A stretch of DNA of 64,000 nucleotides from Paraburkholderia sp. D15 (GTDB lineage: Bacteria; Pseudomonadota; Gammaproteobacteria; Burkholderiales; Burkholderiaceae): the NCBI RefSeq assembly GCF_029910215.1, contig NZ_CP110396.1:1178001-1242000 (forward strand), given 5' to 3'. The notes under the pieces were generated by a model that did not search any database, was not told where the DNA came from, and saw only the letters and a list, made by a program, of their open reading frames with translations. How positions within the stretch are numbered: the stretch's first letter is position 1; every line of letters starts with the position of its first letter. The position numbers and the translations under genes are program-made. Below are positions 36,214 to 45,351 of the stretch, piece by piece.

Positions 36214-37188
36214 ATGACCGCTTACCGCCAAACATTCATCGAAGCCAATGGCTTACGCCTGCATGTCGCTGAAGAGGGCAAGGGGCCATTGGTGCTGCTT
36301 TGTCACGGTTTTCCCGAGACTTCGCATGCGTGGCGTCATCAGCTGGCGGCGCTGGCTCGCGCCGGCTTCCATGCGGTGGCGCCCGATTTGCGCGGCTATG
36401 GGTCGAGCGAATGTCCAACGGAAATCGAGTGCTATACGGTGCTCGATGTCGTCGGCGATCTGGTAGCGCTCGTCGATATGCTTGGCGCGCGCGACGCGGT
36501 CATCGTGGGAAACGACTGGGGCGCTTCGATTGCGTGGCAAGCTGCGCAGCTTCGGCCTGATCGCTTTCGCGCCGTCGCCGCGCTCGGCGTGCCGATGATG
36601 GGCCGCGCGCCAATGGCGCCGAGCCGGCTTTTTCCGCAGAACGAGCAGGCGTGGTTCTATACGCACTACTTTTCCGAGCCCGGATTGGCCGAAGCGGAGT
36701 TCGAGCGAGACGTTGCGGCTACTTTGCGCAAGATCTATTTTTCGGCATCGGGCGATGTCGGCGTACGTGACGCGACTACGCCCAATCCATTCGGCTTCGT
36801 GCCGCGAAATGGTGGACTACTCGATTCGCTGATTGATCCACCTGCGCTGCCGGCCTGGCTCACGCCTGTCGATTTCGAGAGGTTCGTGAAGGCCTTCAGC
36901 GAGAGCGGCTTCCGCGGCGGTCTGAACTACTACCGTAATCTCGGTCGCAATTGGGAATTGCAGGCTGCAATGGAAGGGCGGCTGGTCGAGGTACCTGCGC
37001 TATACCTCGTTGGCGAGCGTGACACTGGGCTAGCGATGCCGGGTATGCGTGAAATCATCGATAGCATGCCGAGGATCGTGCCGAGGCTTTCGGCTTCTCG
37101 AGTCGTACCGGAAGTGGGGCACTGGTTGCAGCAGGAGGCGCCGGAGGTTGTTAGCGAGGCGTTGATCCGGTTTTTGCGCGATCTTTGA
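36214..37188 (+). CDS. Alpha/beta hydrolase, epoxide hydrolase type
   Basis: Protein of 324 residues. The oxyanion motif is HGFPE (31-35) and the nucleophile elbow is GNDWGA with Asp101, the Asp nucleophile typical of epoxide hydrolases and dehalogenases rather than esterases. A cap region spans about 135-250 with two Tyr-containing segments (FYTHYF and NYYRNL) that could activate the epoxide; GERD near 268 supplies the acid and VGHWLQQE near 305 the His. Length and motifs fit soluble bacterial epoxide hydrolases. Divergent from the Rrf2 gene. Confidence 0.88.
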   Translation: MTAYRQTFIEANGLRLHVAEEGKGPLVLLCHGFPETSHAWRHQLAALARAGFHAVAPDLRGYGSSECPTEIECYTVLDVVGDLVALVDMLGARDAVIVGNDWGASIAWQAAQLRPDRFRAVAALGVPMMGRAPMAPSRLFPQNEQAWFYTHYFSEPGLAEAEFERDVAATLRKIYFSASGDVGVRDATTPNPFGFVPRNGGLLDSLIDPPALPAWLTPVDFERFVKAFSESGFRGGLNYYRNLGRNWELQAAMEGRLVEVPALYLVGERDTGLAMPGMREIIDSMPRIVPRLSASRVVPEVGHWLQQEAPEVVSEALIRFLRDL

Positions 37189-37237
37189 AGTACATTGCGC
37201 GGCGATTGAACTGCACTTGAACTATGGACGTTGATCG

Positions 37238-37798
37238 ATGTTATTCGGCTTGAAATCCGAGTTTGCGATAGAGGCTATGATCGAGCCAGGTCTTGCTCGT
37301 CCATCCGCCGTCTATGGGCGAATGCAAGTATGGTGCGCTGGTACTTCGATAGGCGACTTTAGCAACCCTTATTGCTCGTTGTATCCGGCCTATCTGGGTT
37401 TCAAGCAGCTTCTGACGACAATTCCCAATCTCTGGCTTGACGAGTTTGAAGGCCTGACAGATGAACACTTGACGGACCTACTGGACAGGCTGCTGTATGC
37501 AGCAAGAGGCGATCAACTGATTGAAGACGAGCGAACTGTCAAACAGTGCAAGGGCGATTGGGAAAAATATAGAAGCTTCAATTTCCTGACCAATTGGGGA
37601 GAGCAGTTTGATCGCGAAGGCAAAGCATTCGTCTTCTATCCGCCTGGACAACCGATGAAAGTACTCATTCGATCAGGGGAAACGAGGCATATTCTGTCTT
37701 TGCGAGCGTCCGCGTCCATCGTTATCGAGGCAATCCGTCTATTCCTGCAATGGTTCGAAGTTTCGGCGACATCGCTGTTAGAGCAAGATTCGAGCTAA
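37238..37798 (+). CDS. Imm42-like immunity family protein
   Basis: Protein of 186 residues with lower GC than its neighbours. The start MLFGLKSEFAIEAMIEP and following GRMQVWCAGTSIGDF resemble the Imm42 family of immunity proteins found beside polymorphic toxins; I assign this by pattern only. No toxin gene is next to it; a remnant on the opposite strand begins two bases after its stop. The ribosome site is weak (TTGATCG). Confidence 0.55.
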   Translation: MLFGLKSEFAIEAMIEPGLARPSAVYGRMQVWCAGTSIGDFSNPYCSLYPAYLGFKQLLTTIPNLWLDEFEGLTDEHLTDLLDRLLYAARGDQLIEDERTVKQCKGDWEKYRSFNFLTNWGEQFDREGKAFVFYPPGQPMKVLIRSGETRHILSLRASASIVIEAIRLFLQWFEVSATSLLEQDSS

Positions 37799-37799
37799 T

Positions 37800-37991
37800 T
37801 CAATTTATCTTTCTGGTTCCTCGAACTCCGCTCGACGGCTTGCGGTGCAGGGCCGCCAGATCACGAGCGATTTCTTTCAGTGCAGGATGGTCGGGCCAGG
37901 ATAGTGCGGCAGCATCTATACCCCGCCTGGCAAAAAATTCAGCATCGACCTGGACGGCGACCGGCAGCAAGCGATCTATGACATATACGAT
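37800..37991 (-). pseudogene. Remnant of a minus-strand coding region
   Basis: An open frame of about 63 codons with no start codon; an in-frame TGA lies immediately upstream at 37992. The translation (including LLPVAVQVDAEFFARRG and LKEIARDLAALHRK) is protein-like with normal high-GC codon use, so it looks like the 3' end of a lost gene. It ends convergently with the Imm42-like gene. Family not recognised. Confidence 0.4.
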
Positions 37992-38003
37992 TCACATGAA
38001 TCT

Positions 38004-38276
38004 CTATGGCACCTGAGGGATAACGTAATGGGGATTCACGCATTTCGGGAACACAGTAGACACCTTGTCCTCACGAAGGACTTGCGAAAAAACCGGAAGG
38101 ACAGCGCTATTCCATGTCTCCAGAATCGGTTGTATTAGACGATCCGTCTTTCCGAGGGCGTTCAATAGGTCGCCCAGATTCGCGTTGCTATCGCTTTTGA
38201 ACATCGCCAGCGGCGAGACTTTTACAGCATCTGCAATTTGGTCGAGCGTGGTGGATATGACAGACACTAACGTCAC
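38004..38276 (-). CDS. Small protein of unknown function
   Basis: About 90 residues from a GTG codon at 38276, seven bases after the stop of the upstream gene. Contains a helical stretch TTLDQIADAVKVSPLAMF and a hydrophobic C-terminal half. Lower GC than neighbouring genes. No family recognised. With the gene at 38284-38667 it would form a two-gene operon. The start is uncertain because no strong ribosome site is visible. Confidence 0.4.
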   Translation of the reverse strand: MTLVSVISTTLDQIADAVKVSPLAMFKSDSNANLGDLLNALGKTDRLIQPILETWNSAVLPVFSQVLREDKVSTVFPKCVNPHYVIPQVP

Positions 38277-38283
38277 GGCTGCA

Positions 38284-38667
38284 TTAGTCTTCGTCCTCGA
38301 CCCAGAGACACCCTGACTGCAAGACACCGATTACGAGGACGCCCACATCGAACGTCGCGTCGGTAACTGGACACCAATTGTTGGTGAAGTATCGAGCTTG
38401 AGCGCCGAACTGTTCGAAAAATTTCCCCGTCAATTGTTTCGCCTGAGCCGCCGTCATGATCTCAACGCTGTACGCCTGGTCGCGATGCAGCACCTCTGCA
38501 ACAAAAGAATGCGCTGTACGCTCATCGATTTCGCGATAGCAGACGTCGTCACCGCGCAGATCGAACGCTTTCGCTACAACTGCGGGCGTCGGTGCCGAGT
38601 ACGGCAAAATTCCACAACGCACTTCGCCGCAATCACGCAACCGTTTGATGTCTTCATTGATTCCCAC
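38284..38667 (-). CDS. Unknown protein, possible orphan immunity gene
   Basis: Protein of 127 residues read from GTG at 38667, which has AAAAGGA five to eight bases upstream. It has four Cys and an acidic tail (WVEDED). It lies in the lower-GC patch with the Imm42-like gene. No signal peptide and no recognised family; size, acidity and context fit an immunity protein, which is only an inference. Confidence 0.5.
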   Translation of the reverse strand: MGINEDIKRLRDCGEVRCGILPYSAPTPAVVAKAFDLRGDDVCYREIDERTAHSFVAEVLHRDQAYSVEIMTAAQAKQLTGKFFEQFGAQARYFTNNWCPVTDATFDVGVLVIGVLQSGCLWVEDED

Positions 38668-39016
38668 AACAGTCCTTTTTCGGCCCACAGAAATTGTCGA
38701 TGGTCTGCGTCCGGCCTGTCTACTGGCCAAGGGTCGCCGGATACTGTCAGCGCATATCGCCCCGCCCCGTTTGACGAGATATTTCTCTTGCCACTGCTGT
38801 TCTCTATCACGGTTGTTCTTCCGATGCTGAGGGATCGTTCACTGGCAACAAACCCGCGACATCAAACATACCAAAGGTGACGCAAAAACCTATCTGATCC
38901 ACCTAAATAAAAACGTGCTCCCGCCGAACAACTGATGCATGGGGCTGTCAGTGCCATCCCAGCAAGCAATATCTCTAAACGACATCTTATTGCCAGTCCC
39001 GACACCGCGTTGCCCC
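38668..39016. other. Gene-poor, probably decayed stretch
   Basis: About 350 bases, lower in GC than the flanks. A minus-strand frame at about 38650-38790 reads protein-like (for example GRYALTVSGDPWPVDRPDAD) but has no start and no convincing partner, so it may be a gene remnant. No RNA gene or terminator seen. Confidence 0.35.
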
Positions 39017-40207
39017 TCACCCCATCGCCGCCCCCATCCTCCCCACCCCCACCTCAATCTCCTCCACTCCCGGCGCGGCAAACGACAACCTCAGCGCCGC
39101 CGGATCGACCTTGTCCTTATAGAACGCGGCACCCGGCACGAACATCACATTCTTCTCGATACAAGCCCGCAAATAATCCGCCGCATTCTCATCGGACTTC
39201 AATCGCGCCCACACAAACATCCCACCGGCTGGCCGATGAAACGCAACATGCTCCGGCATCTGCGTCTCCAATGCATCGCACAACGCGCGGCATTTCCTCG
39301 CATAAGCATCGACGATTCGCGGCAGATGCCGCTCCAAAGAACCCTGTGCCAGATATTCCGCGGCAATCGCCTGCGTCCACGGCGAACTGCACAGATCGAC
39401 CGTTTGTTTAGCCACCACGCAACGCCGCAAAATCTCCGCATGCGCAATCATCCAGCCCACTCGCAACCCCGGCGCGACGATCTTCGACAAACTCGAAAAA
39501 TGCACCACCCAGTCACGCGAGCCCGGCACCTGATCGCTCAACGCGAGCAATGACGGCAACGCCGCGCCATCGAAACGCAGATCACCGTACGGATCGTCCT
39601 CGACGATCAGAAACCGGTAACGCGCCGCCAACTCCAGCAACGCCTTGCGACGTTCGAGCGACAACGTCGCGCCCGTCGGATTCGCGAATGTCGGCACCGT
39701 ATACAACAACTTCGGCACACGCGGCAGCGTACCCGCGTCGAGTAGCGCGGCAAGCGTCGCGACGTCGAGCCCATCGTGATCGACAGGCAGCGTCACCACG
39801 TCCGCCCCTTGCAGCTTGAGCGCCTGCAAAGTCGCGGGATACGCGGGTTGCTCGACCAGCACCACGTCCCCCGCCGCAACCATCACGCGCAACAGCAGAT
39901 CGAACCCCTGCTGCGAACCCGTCGTCACGAGCAGATCCTGCGCCGCGCACGGCGTGCCCCGGCGCGTCATCAAACTGGCGAGCTGATCCTTGAGGACGGC
40001 AAGACCATCGGTCGGTCCGTATTGCAGACACGCGGTGGTCTGTTGGGATGCCCGCGCCGCGGCTGCATCCAGGCCTTCGCGATCGAAGAGATCGGTGGCC
40101 GGATAACCGCCGGCAAACGAGATCATGCCGGGCTGCGCGAGGTATTTGAACAGCTCGCGAATCGGCGAACCGGTGGGCGCTTCGAATGCGGGAGTAAAGG
40201 CGAACAT
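39017..40207 (-). CDS. PLP-dependent aminotransferase, 2-aminoadipate transaminase type
   Basis: Fold-type I aminotransferase of 396 residues. PLP-binding features are the GSQQG loop near 97-101, NPTG at 176-179, EDDPYGDLRF near 203-212 and the Schiff-base lysine K242 in SSLSK. It matches the class I/II enzymes related to LysN and KAT II and lacks the N-terminal HTH of MocR regulators. These use 2-aminoadipate, aromatic or branched amino acids. In the context of the aldehyde dehydrogenase at 41703, conversion of 2-aminoadipate to 2-oxoadipate is attractive but unproved. Confidence 0.85.
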   Translation of the reverse strand: MFAFTPAFEAPTGSPIRELFKYLAQPGMISFAGGYPATDLFDREGLDAAAARASQQTTACLQYGPTDGLAVLKDQLASLMTRRGTPCAAQDLLVTTGSQQGFDLLLRVMVAAGDVVLVEQPAYPATLQALKLQGADVVTLPVDHDGLDVATLAALLDAGTLPRVPKLLYTVPTFANPTGATLSLERRKALLELAARYRFLIVEDDPYGDLRFDGAALPSLLALSDQVPGSRDWVVHFSSLSKIVAPGLRVGWMIAHAEILRRCVVAKQTVDLCSSPWTQAIAAEYLAQGSLERHLPRIVDAYARKCRALCDALETQMPEHVAFHRPAGGMFVWARLKSDENAADYLRACIEKNVMFVPGAAFYKDKVDPAALRLSFAAPGVEEIEVGVGRMGAAMG

Positions 40208-40236
40208 GGTGACGAGCCGTTGAATGCATCGGTCGA

Positions 40237-40250
40237 TGAGTCAACTCATT
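40237..40250. promoter_or_regulatory. Palindrome upstream of the aminotransferase gene
   Basis: ATGAGT and ACTCAT arms around CA form a perfect inverted repeat 29 bases upstream of the aminotransferase start. It may be an operator. No regulator gene is adjacent. Confidence 0.25.
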
Positions 40251-40385
40251 GTCGACCCATCGACCTGTGCGTGATTCGGTAGTAGAACGGCGTCGATTGT
40301 GCGCACCGCCGACGCAGGCGGCAAACGATATCTACGCACTACGTATTGCGTTTTCCGCATCATCCCGGCGCAATCGACCGAGCGA

Positions 40386-41558
40386 TCACACCACGTTCTT
40401 TTCCACGATCGGCCGGTTCTCCAGCACGCGGGTGAAGCTCAGCGAACCGAGATCGAGCGACGTATAACGCCCGTGCAAGATCAACTCGCTGATACCACGC
40501 CCCGTCGCCGGACCTTGCTGCAAACCGTGACCGCTAAAACCATTGGCGAAAATGCAGTTATCGACATCCGGGTGATAGCCGATGATCGCGTTCTGATCCA
40601 GCACGTTGTATTCGTAATAGCCAGACCAGCAATTCTGCACACGCAGCGCTTCGAATTGCGGCACGCGGTGCGCGAGCGTCGGCCAGATCACGTCGTCGAA
40701 CAACGCGTGATCGACTTCGTCGAGCGGCAGATCGTCGGGATCGTTCTCCGGCGAAGGCGACGTGCCGCAAATAAACGAGCGACCCTCGGGACGAAAATAC
40801 ACGCCACTCGGGTCGATCAGCAACGGACACCGTTCCAGTTGCCCCGGCGACGTGACATTGAAAATACTGCGCCGACGCGCGAACACCGGAATGTCGATGC
40901 CGACCATCTCCGCGACGCGGCGCGACCACGCGCCTGCCGCGTTCACCACGACATCGCACGGATAGATCTCGCCGCTCGCGGTGCGCACCTGCGTGACGCG
41001 TTTGCCGTCGCGATCGATCGCGGTGACGTCGTCGGCCACATAACGCGCGCCGAGCGCCTGCGCTTTCTTGCGCAGCGCCTGCACCAGGCCATAGCCGTCG
41101 AACCAGCCCTCGCCGCTTTCGCCATACGCACCCGCCACGAGATCTTCGGTGTTGAGCCACGGAAAGCGCGTCTGCAACGCGGCAGCATCGAGCAAACTGA
41201 TATCGGCGCCGAGACTTTTTTGCAGCGCGTGATTCTCGCGCAGCGTCGCTTCACCCGCGGGCGTCGCGAGAAACAGATAGCCGCCTTCGTGCAGATCGAT
41301 CGAAGGCTGTGCGCCATTCACTTCGAGCCGCTCGCCGATGGAGCGCAGAAACTCGATGCCGAACAGCGACATCTGAATGGACAAGGGCGTGGAGAATTGC
41401 TGACGGATCGACGCCGCGGAAAGCGCCGAGGAAGATCTTGCGTAAGTCGGATCGCGCTCGATCACCGTTACCCCGACTGTCGGATCGGACAGCCGCAAGA
41501 AATACGCGATCGAACTGCCGATCACCCCACCGCCGACGATCACGACTTTGGCACTCAC
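40386..41558 (-). CDS. FAD-dependent oxidoreductase (DAO family)
   Basis: Protein of 390 residues. The N-terminal Rossmann motif is VVIVGGGVIGSS (residues 5-16) with the Glu of VIERD at about 35; VVNAAGAWS near 200-208 and the C-terminal FANGFSGHGLQQGPATGRGISELI are standard for the D-amino-acid oxidase/sarcosine oxidase family, which oxidise secondary or primary amines. Because the neighbours act on 2-aminoadipate semialdehyde and possibly 2-aminoadipate, pipecolate is a candidate substrate. GTG start with GGAG six bases upstream. Confidence 0.87.
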   Translation of the reverse strand: MSAKVVIVGGGVIGSSIAYFLRLSDPTVGVTVIERDPTYARSSSALSAASIRQQFSTPLSIQMSLFGIEFLRSIGERLEVNGAQPSIDLHEGGYLFLATPAGEATLRENHALQKSLGADISLLDAAALQTRFPWLNTEDLVAGAYGESGEGWFDGYGLVQALRKKAQALGARYVADDVTAIDRDGKRVTQVRTASGEIYPCDVVVNAAGAWSRRVAEMVGIDIPVFARRRSIFNVTSPGQLERCPLLIDPSGVYFRPEGRSFICGTSPSPENDPDDLPLDEVDHALFDDVIWPTLAHRVPQFEALRVQNCWSGYYEYNVLDQNAIIGYHPDVDNCIFANGFSGHGLQQGPATGRGISELILHGRYTSLDLGSLSFTRVLENRPIVEKNVV

Positions 41559-41641
41559 GTCTCACTCCACGAGTAGCGTCGCCGCTCGACTACGCCGGGC
41601 GGCGCAAACGGATTACTGAAGCATGGCTGAAGCCTGCGTAC

Positions 41642-41670
41642 GAAAAGCGGCGCACGATGCGCCGCTTTTC
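41642..41670 (-). terminator. Hairpin terminator after the aldehyde dehydrogenase gene
   Basis: A perfect 13-base-pair stem (GAAAAGCGGCGCA with TGCGCCGCTTTTC) and a three-base loop. The A/T ends of the stem allow termination on either strand. It lies between the aldehyde dehydrogenase stop at 41703 and the oxidoreductase start, so these genes are probably separate transcripts. Confidence 0.75.
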
Positions 41671-41702
41671 CTGATCAACTACACGTACACACCCGTGCGC
41701 AA

Positions 41703-43202
41703 TCAACCGATATTGAAGTCGATACCCTGCGCAAGCGGCAATGCCGACGAATAGTTGACCGTGTTGGTCGCGCGGCGCATATAGGCCTTCCACGCGTCCG
41801 AACCCGATTCGCGGCCGCCGCCGGTTTCCTTCTCGCCGCCGAACGCACCGCCGATTTCCGCGCCGCTCGGTCCGATGTTGACGTTCGCGATGCCGCAATC
41901 GCTGCCCGCGTCGGACAGGAAGCGTTCAGCTTCGCGCAGATCGGTAGTGAACACGCACGACGACAAGCCATGCACCGCCGCGTTATTCGCTTCGACCGCT
42001 TCCGCGAAATCGGTGTAACGCAGCACGTAGAGAATCGGCGCGAAGGTTTCCTTCAGCACCACGTCGGTTTGCGACGGCATCTCGACGATGGCCGGACGCA
42101 CGTAGTACCCGTTCTCGTAACCGGCCACCTCGACGCGCTCGCCGCCGAACACCTTGCCACCCTCGGCCGTGGCCTGCTGCAACGCTTCCTGCATGCGGCC
42201 ATACGATTGCTTGTCGATCAGCGGCCCCATCAGCGTGCCCTTTTCGAGCGGATTGCCGATCGGCACCTTTGCGTAAAGTTGCTTCAGACGTTCGATGGTC
42301 TTGTCGTACACGCTGTCATGCACGAACAACCGGCGCAGCGACGTGCAACGCTGGCCCGCCGTGCCGACGGCCGAGAACAGGATGCCGCGCATCGCGAGCT
42401 CATGATCCGCCGTTTGCGTGACGATGCCCGCGTTGTTGCCGCCGAGTTCGAGCAGCGAGCGGCCGAAACGCTTCGCGACTTCCACGCCGACCGTGCGGCC
42501 CATTTCGGTGCTGCCCGTCGCGCTGACGATCGACGCGCGCGGGTCGGCCACCAGTTTCGCGCCGACGTCGCGGCCGCCGTTGATCAACGCGGTCAGCCCG
42601 GCCGGCGCGTCGCCGAATTCCTGCAGCGCTTCGCTCAGGATCTGATTGACGGCGAGCGCGGTGAGCGGCGTCTTTTCCGACGGCTTCCAGATCACCGCGT
42701 TGCCGCAGACCAGCGCGAGCGCCGCATTCCACGACCACACCGCCGCCGGAAAATTGAACGCGGAAATCACCACGCAAGTCCCCATGGGATGCCACGTTTC
42801 CGCCATACGATGCCCCGGACGCTCCGATGCGATCGTCAGGCCGTAGAGCTGACGCGACAGGCCGACCGCGAAATCGCAGATGTCGATCATTTCCTGCACT
42901 TCGCCGAGACCTTCCTGGAGGATCTTGCCGGTCTCGAGCGTGATGATGCTGCCGAGCGCCTGCTTCTTTTCGCGCAGACGGTTGCCGAGCAGACGCACCA
43001 GTTCGCCGCGACGCGGCGCGGGCACATTGCGCCACGCGGTGTACGCGTCTTTTGCCTGGGCAAGCGCCGTGTCCACTTCCGCCACCGTGTTGCTGGCCAC
43101 GCGGCCGATGAGATTGCCGGTAATCGGTGAATGAACTGCAATGTCGCCGGCTTGCGCCGCGTGGGCGATGCCGAGGTCGGCGAGGATGGTGGAAGCGTCC
43201 AT
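41703..43202 (-). CDS. Aldehyde dehydrogenase, 2-aminoadipate semialdehyde type
   Basis: Protein of 499 residues in the ALDH7/AmaB branch. Catalytic Cys286 is in TAGQRCTS and the general base E252 is in LELGGNN; the NAD region shows SAFNFPAAVW near 148. NVNIGPSGAEIGGAFGGEKETGGGRESGSDAW near the C-terminus is characteristic of alpha-aminoadipic semialdehyde dehydrogenases, which oxidise the P6C/semialdehyde formed from lysine or pipecolate. Start at 43202 with AAGGGA upstream. Forms a metabolic cluster with the oxidoreductase and aminotransferase on the same strand. Confidence 0.9.
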   Translation of the reverse strand: MDASTILADLGIAHAAQAGDIAVHSPITGNLIGRVASNTVAEVDTALAQAKDAYTAWRNVPAPRRGELVRLLGNRLREKKQALGSIITLETGKILQEGLGEVQEMIDICDFAVGLSRQLYGLTIASERPGHRMAETWHPMGTCVVISAFNFPAAVWSWNAALALVCGNAVIWKPSEKTPLTALAVNQILSEALQEFGDAPAGLTALINGGRDVGAKLVADPRASIVSATGSTEMGRTVGVEVAKRFGRSLLELGGNNAGIVTQTADHELAMRGILFSAVGTAGQRCTSLRRLFVHDSVYDKTIERLKQLYAKVPIGNPLEKGTLMGPLIDKQSYGRMQEALQQATAEGGKVFGGERVEVAGYENGYYVRPAIVEMPSQTDVVLKETFAPILYVLRYTDFAEAVEANNAAVHGLSSCVFTTDLREAERFLSDAGSDCGIANVNIGPSGAEIGGAFGGEKETGGGRESGSDAWKAYMRRATNTVNYSSALPLAQGIDFNIG

Positions 43203-43546
43203 GAGAATCCCTTTAATTTCCGATACGAAACAAGAGTAAGTTCGGAAACTATACACGCGGGTTTTTGTGGCGGCAACACTATTTACGGCGCCCGGCGCGC
43301 GGAAAAACCCGCATTGGCTTGTCAGGCATGGCACACGGACGGGATAAGCGAATGTCGCGCAGGCCGCGTGGCGCCTGAATTCCCCACATCGAGAGGCACG
43401 CGGCGACATCGCAATCGTTTCTTATTGGAAATTCGTCGTGCATCGCACACGATTGCGGGCACAGCGTTTGCTTAATAGCGCGGCCTCGACGGCGCGAGCG
43501 GCGCCACGACAACCCACAACACACGAATATTTCAGGCAGAAGCACT
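43203..43546. other. Intergenic region between divergent genes
   Basis: About 340 bases between the aldehyde dehydrogenase and the response regulator. It must carry both promoters. I see no gene or conserved RNA in it. Confidence 0.35.
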
Positions 43547-43915
43547 ATGAGTCGCGTTTTACTGGTGGACGACCAACCCGAGGCTTTATCCGCGCTACGC
43601 GCCGTGCTGGTCGGCCGTGGCTACACGGTCGCCACGGCAGCGGACGGCGCCGAGGCTTTCGAACGGCTGCAGCGCACGCGCGTCAGCGCGGTAGTGTGCG
43701 ATTGGCGCATGCCGAAAATGAACGGCGCCGAGCTGATCGAATCGATGCGGGCGACGCGCGAACTGGCCTCCGTGCCGGTCATTTTGACAAGCGGCAGTGG
43801 CGAAACGCCTTCGCTGCCGGTGAAGGGCTTCCTGAGAAAACCGTTCGCGCTGGATAAGCTGCTGTCGCTGCTGGCCGAATGCGAAAACGGCGCGGCGGCC
43901 CCGGCTGCGTGCTGA
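43547..43915 (+). CDS. Single-domain response regulator
   Basis: Protein of 122 residues, a stand-alone CheY-like receiver. The acidic pair is D8-D9, the phospho-acceptor D52 in CDWRMP, the switch Thr/Ser at 81-82 (TSGS), and the conserved Lys K98 in FLRKPF. There is no output domain and no kinase next to it. It resembles the receiver encoded at 47630. Confidence 0.9.
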   Translation: MSRVLLVDDQPEALSALRAVLVGRGYTVATAADGAEAFERLQRTRVSAVVCDWRMPKMNGAELIESMRATRELASVPVILTSGSGETPSLPVKGFLRKPFALDKLLSLLAECENGAAAPAAC

Positions 43916-44173
43916 GTGACGAATCGGTCGACACACGCTTCGCTTTGCTTCGTTTCGCTTTGATCCACCTCACTCCGATTCAGATCGCCTTTGCGCAATC
44001 CACACCGCGCGACGAACCTGCCTCGCCGCGGAGCATGACGCACAGACACGGGGCACGCATGCTCATCGCAGTCATCGCAGTCATCGAATAAGAGAGCAAG
44101 AGTTGGAGTGCGCGGCTTCGCTTACGTACTTAAACTCCGTCATCACTCGATGATTGCCGCACGGAGAGCACTG

Positions 44174-44986
44174 ATGAATACGATAGCGAGAGCCCCGCGC
44201 TCGCGAGAGATGGCGTTGCCGTTGGAATTCGAACGCACCGAAGCCACTGCCACTTCCGCTGCCACGACATCCCCCCAAGGTTCGATCGAACAGCGCATCG
44301 ACACGCTCGACTGGTTCGCCGTCGAGGAAGCATTGAATGGCTACGGCTGCGCGATGTTGCGCAATCTGCTTAGCGCGCAGGAATGCGACGCGCTGACCGC
44401 GCTGTATCCGCGCGACGATTTGTACCGTAGCCGCGTCGTGATGGCGCGGCATGGATTCGGCCGCGGCGAATACAAGTACTTTGCGTATCCGCTGCCCGCG
44501 TTGATCGCTGATCTGCGCGGCGCACTCTATCCGAAGCTCGCGCCGGTAGCCAACCGCTGGAACGAGGCGATGGGCATCGGCGTGCGCTATCCGGCCGCGC
44601 ACACGGAATTTATCGAGCGCTGTCATGCCGTCGGCCAGACGCGTCCGACCCCGCTGATCCTCCAGTACGCGACCGACGACTACAACTGCCTGCATCAGGA
44701 TCTCTACGGCGAGCACGTGTTTCCGCTGCAAGCGGCGATTCTGCTGTCCGAGCCGGACGTCGATTTCACCGGCGGCGAGTTCGTGATGACGGAGCAGCGT
44801 CCGAGGATGCAATCGCGCGCGGAGGTCGTACCGCTGCGCAAGGGCGACGCCGTGGTGTTCGCCGTGCATCATCGCCCGGTGCAGGGAACGCGCGGCACCT
44901 ACCGCGTGAATCTCCGACACGGCGTAAGCCGTCTGCGCTCGGGACACCGCCATACGGTCGGCGTGATTTTCCACGACGCGAGTTAG
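44174..44986 (+). CDS. 2OG-Fe(II) oxygenase (PF09859-type)
   Basis: Protein of 270 residues. The iron-binding triad is H174 and D176 in CLHQDLYGEHV with a distal His at 232-233 or 249 (AVHHRP, LRHGVS); the 2OG-binding Arg is in the RVNLRHG segment. The whole block LSEPDVDFTGGEFVMTEQRPRMQ is diagnostic of a bacterial family annotated as oxygenases for damaged nucleic acids, distantly related to AlkB; the substrate is not established. Start at 44174 with GGAG six bases upstream, although the frame is open 22 codons further. Confidence 0.87.
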   Translation: MNTIARAPRSREMALPLEFERTEATATSAATTSPQGSIEQRIDTLDWFAVEEALNGYGCAMLRNLLSAQECDALTALYPRDDLYRSRVVMARHGFGRGEYKYFAYPLPALIADLRGALYPKLAPVANRWNEAMGIGVRYPAAHTEFIERCHAVGQTRPTPLILQYATDDYNCLHQDLYGEHVFPLQAAILLSEPDVDFTGGEFVMTEQRPRMQSRAEVVPLRKGDAVVFAVHHRPVQGTRGTYRVNLRHGVSRLRSGHRHTVGVIFHDAS

Positions 44987-45351
44987 GGCGATCGCCCATT
45001 CAAGGCCGGTGATTCGATTCAGCCCTTGCCTCGGACCGCTGAATCGAATCGCCAACACAAGCCGCAGCGCGACGTGCGGCACCCTGCTGCGCCGCCGCAA
45101 AAATTCGACAAGCCTGATTTTGTCCAGGTATCATCCGGGAAAACCCGAATCCACCCGCGACGTCGCGCCACCCCTTGCGATGTCTCCGGTGTGGCCATTC
45201 GCGCGTTATCGCCCATCGTCGGATGGGTTGCGATGCCGGTGATCCCGGTGCCGCAATCCCGCTCGACGAGTTGAAGGTGGCGGGCCTCTCGCCCGCCCCG
45301 CCGCAATCGGTCACAAGCCGGTCGCGGCTTTTAGCCTGGATATCATCGATC
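44987..45351. other. Intergenic region upstream of the FUSC gene
   Basis: About 365 bases with no convincing gene on either strand. It is GC-rich; the frame of the FUSC gene is open back to 45175 but the signal-like start is at 45352. No terminator or riboswitch recognised. Confidence 0.35.
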
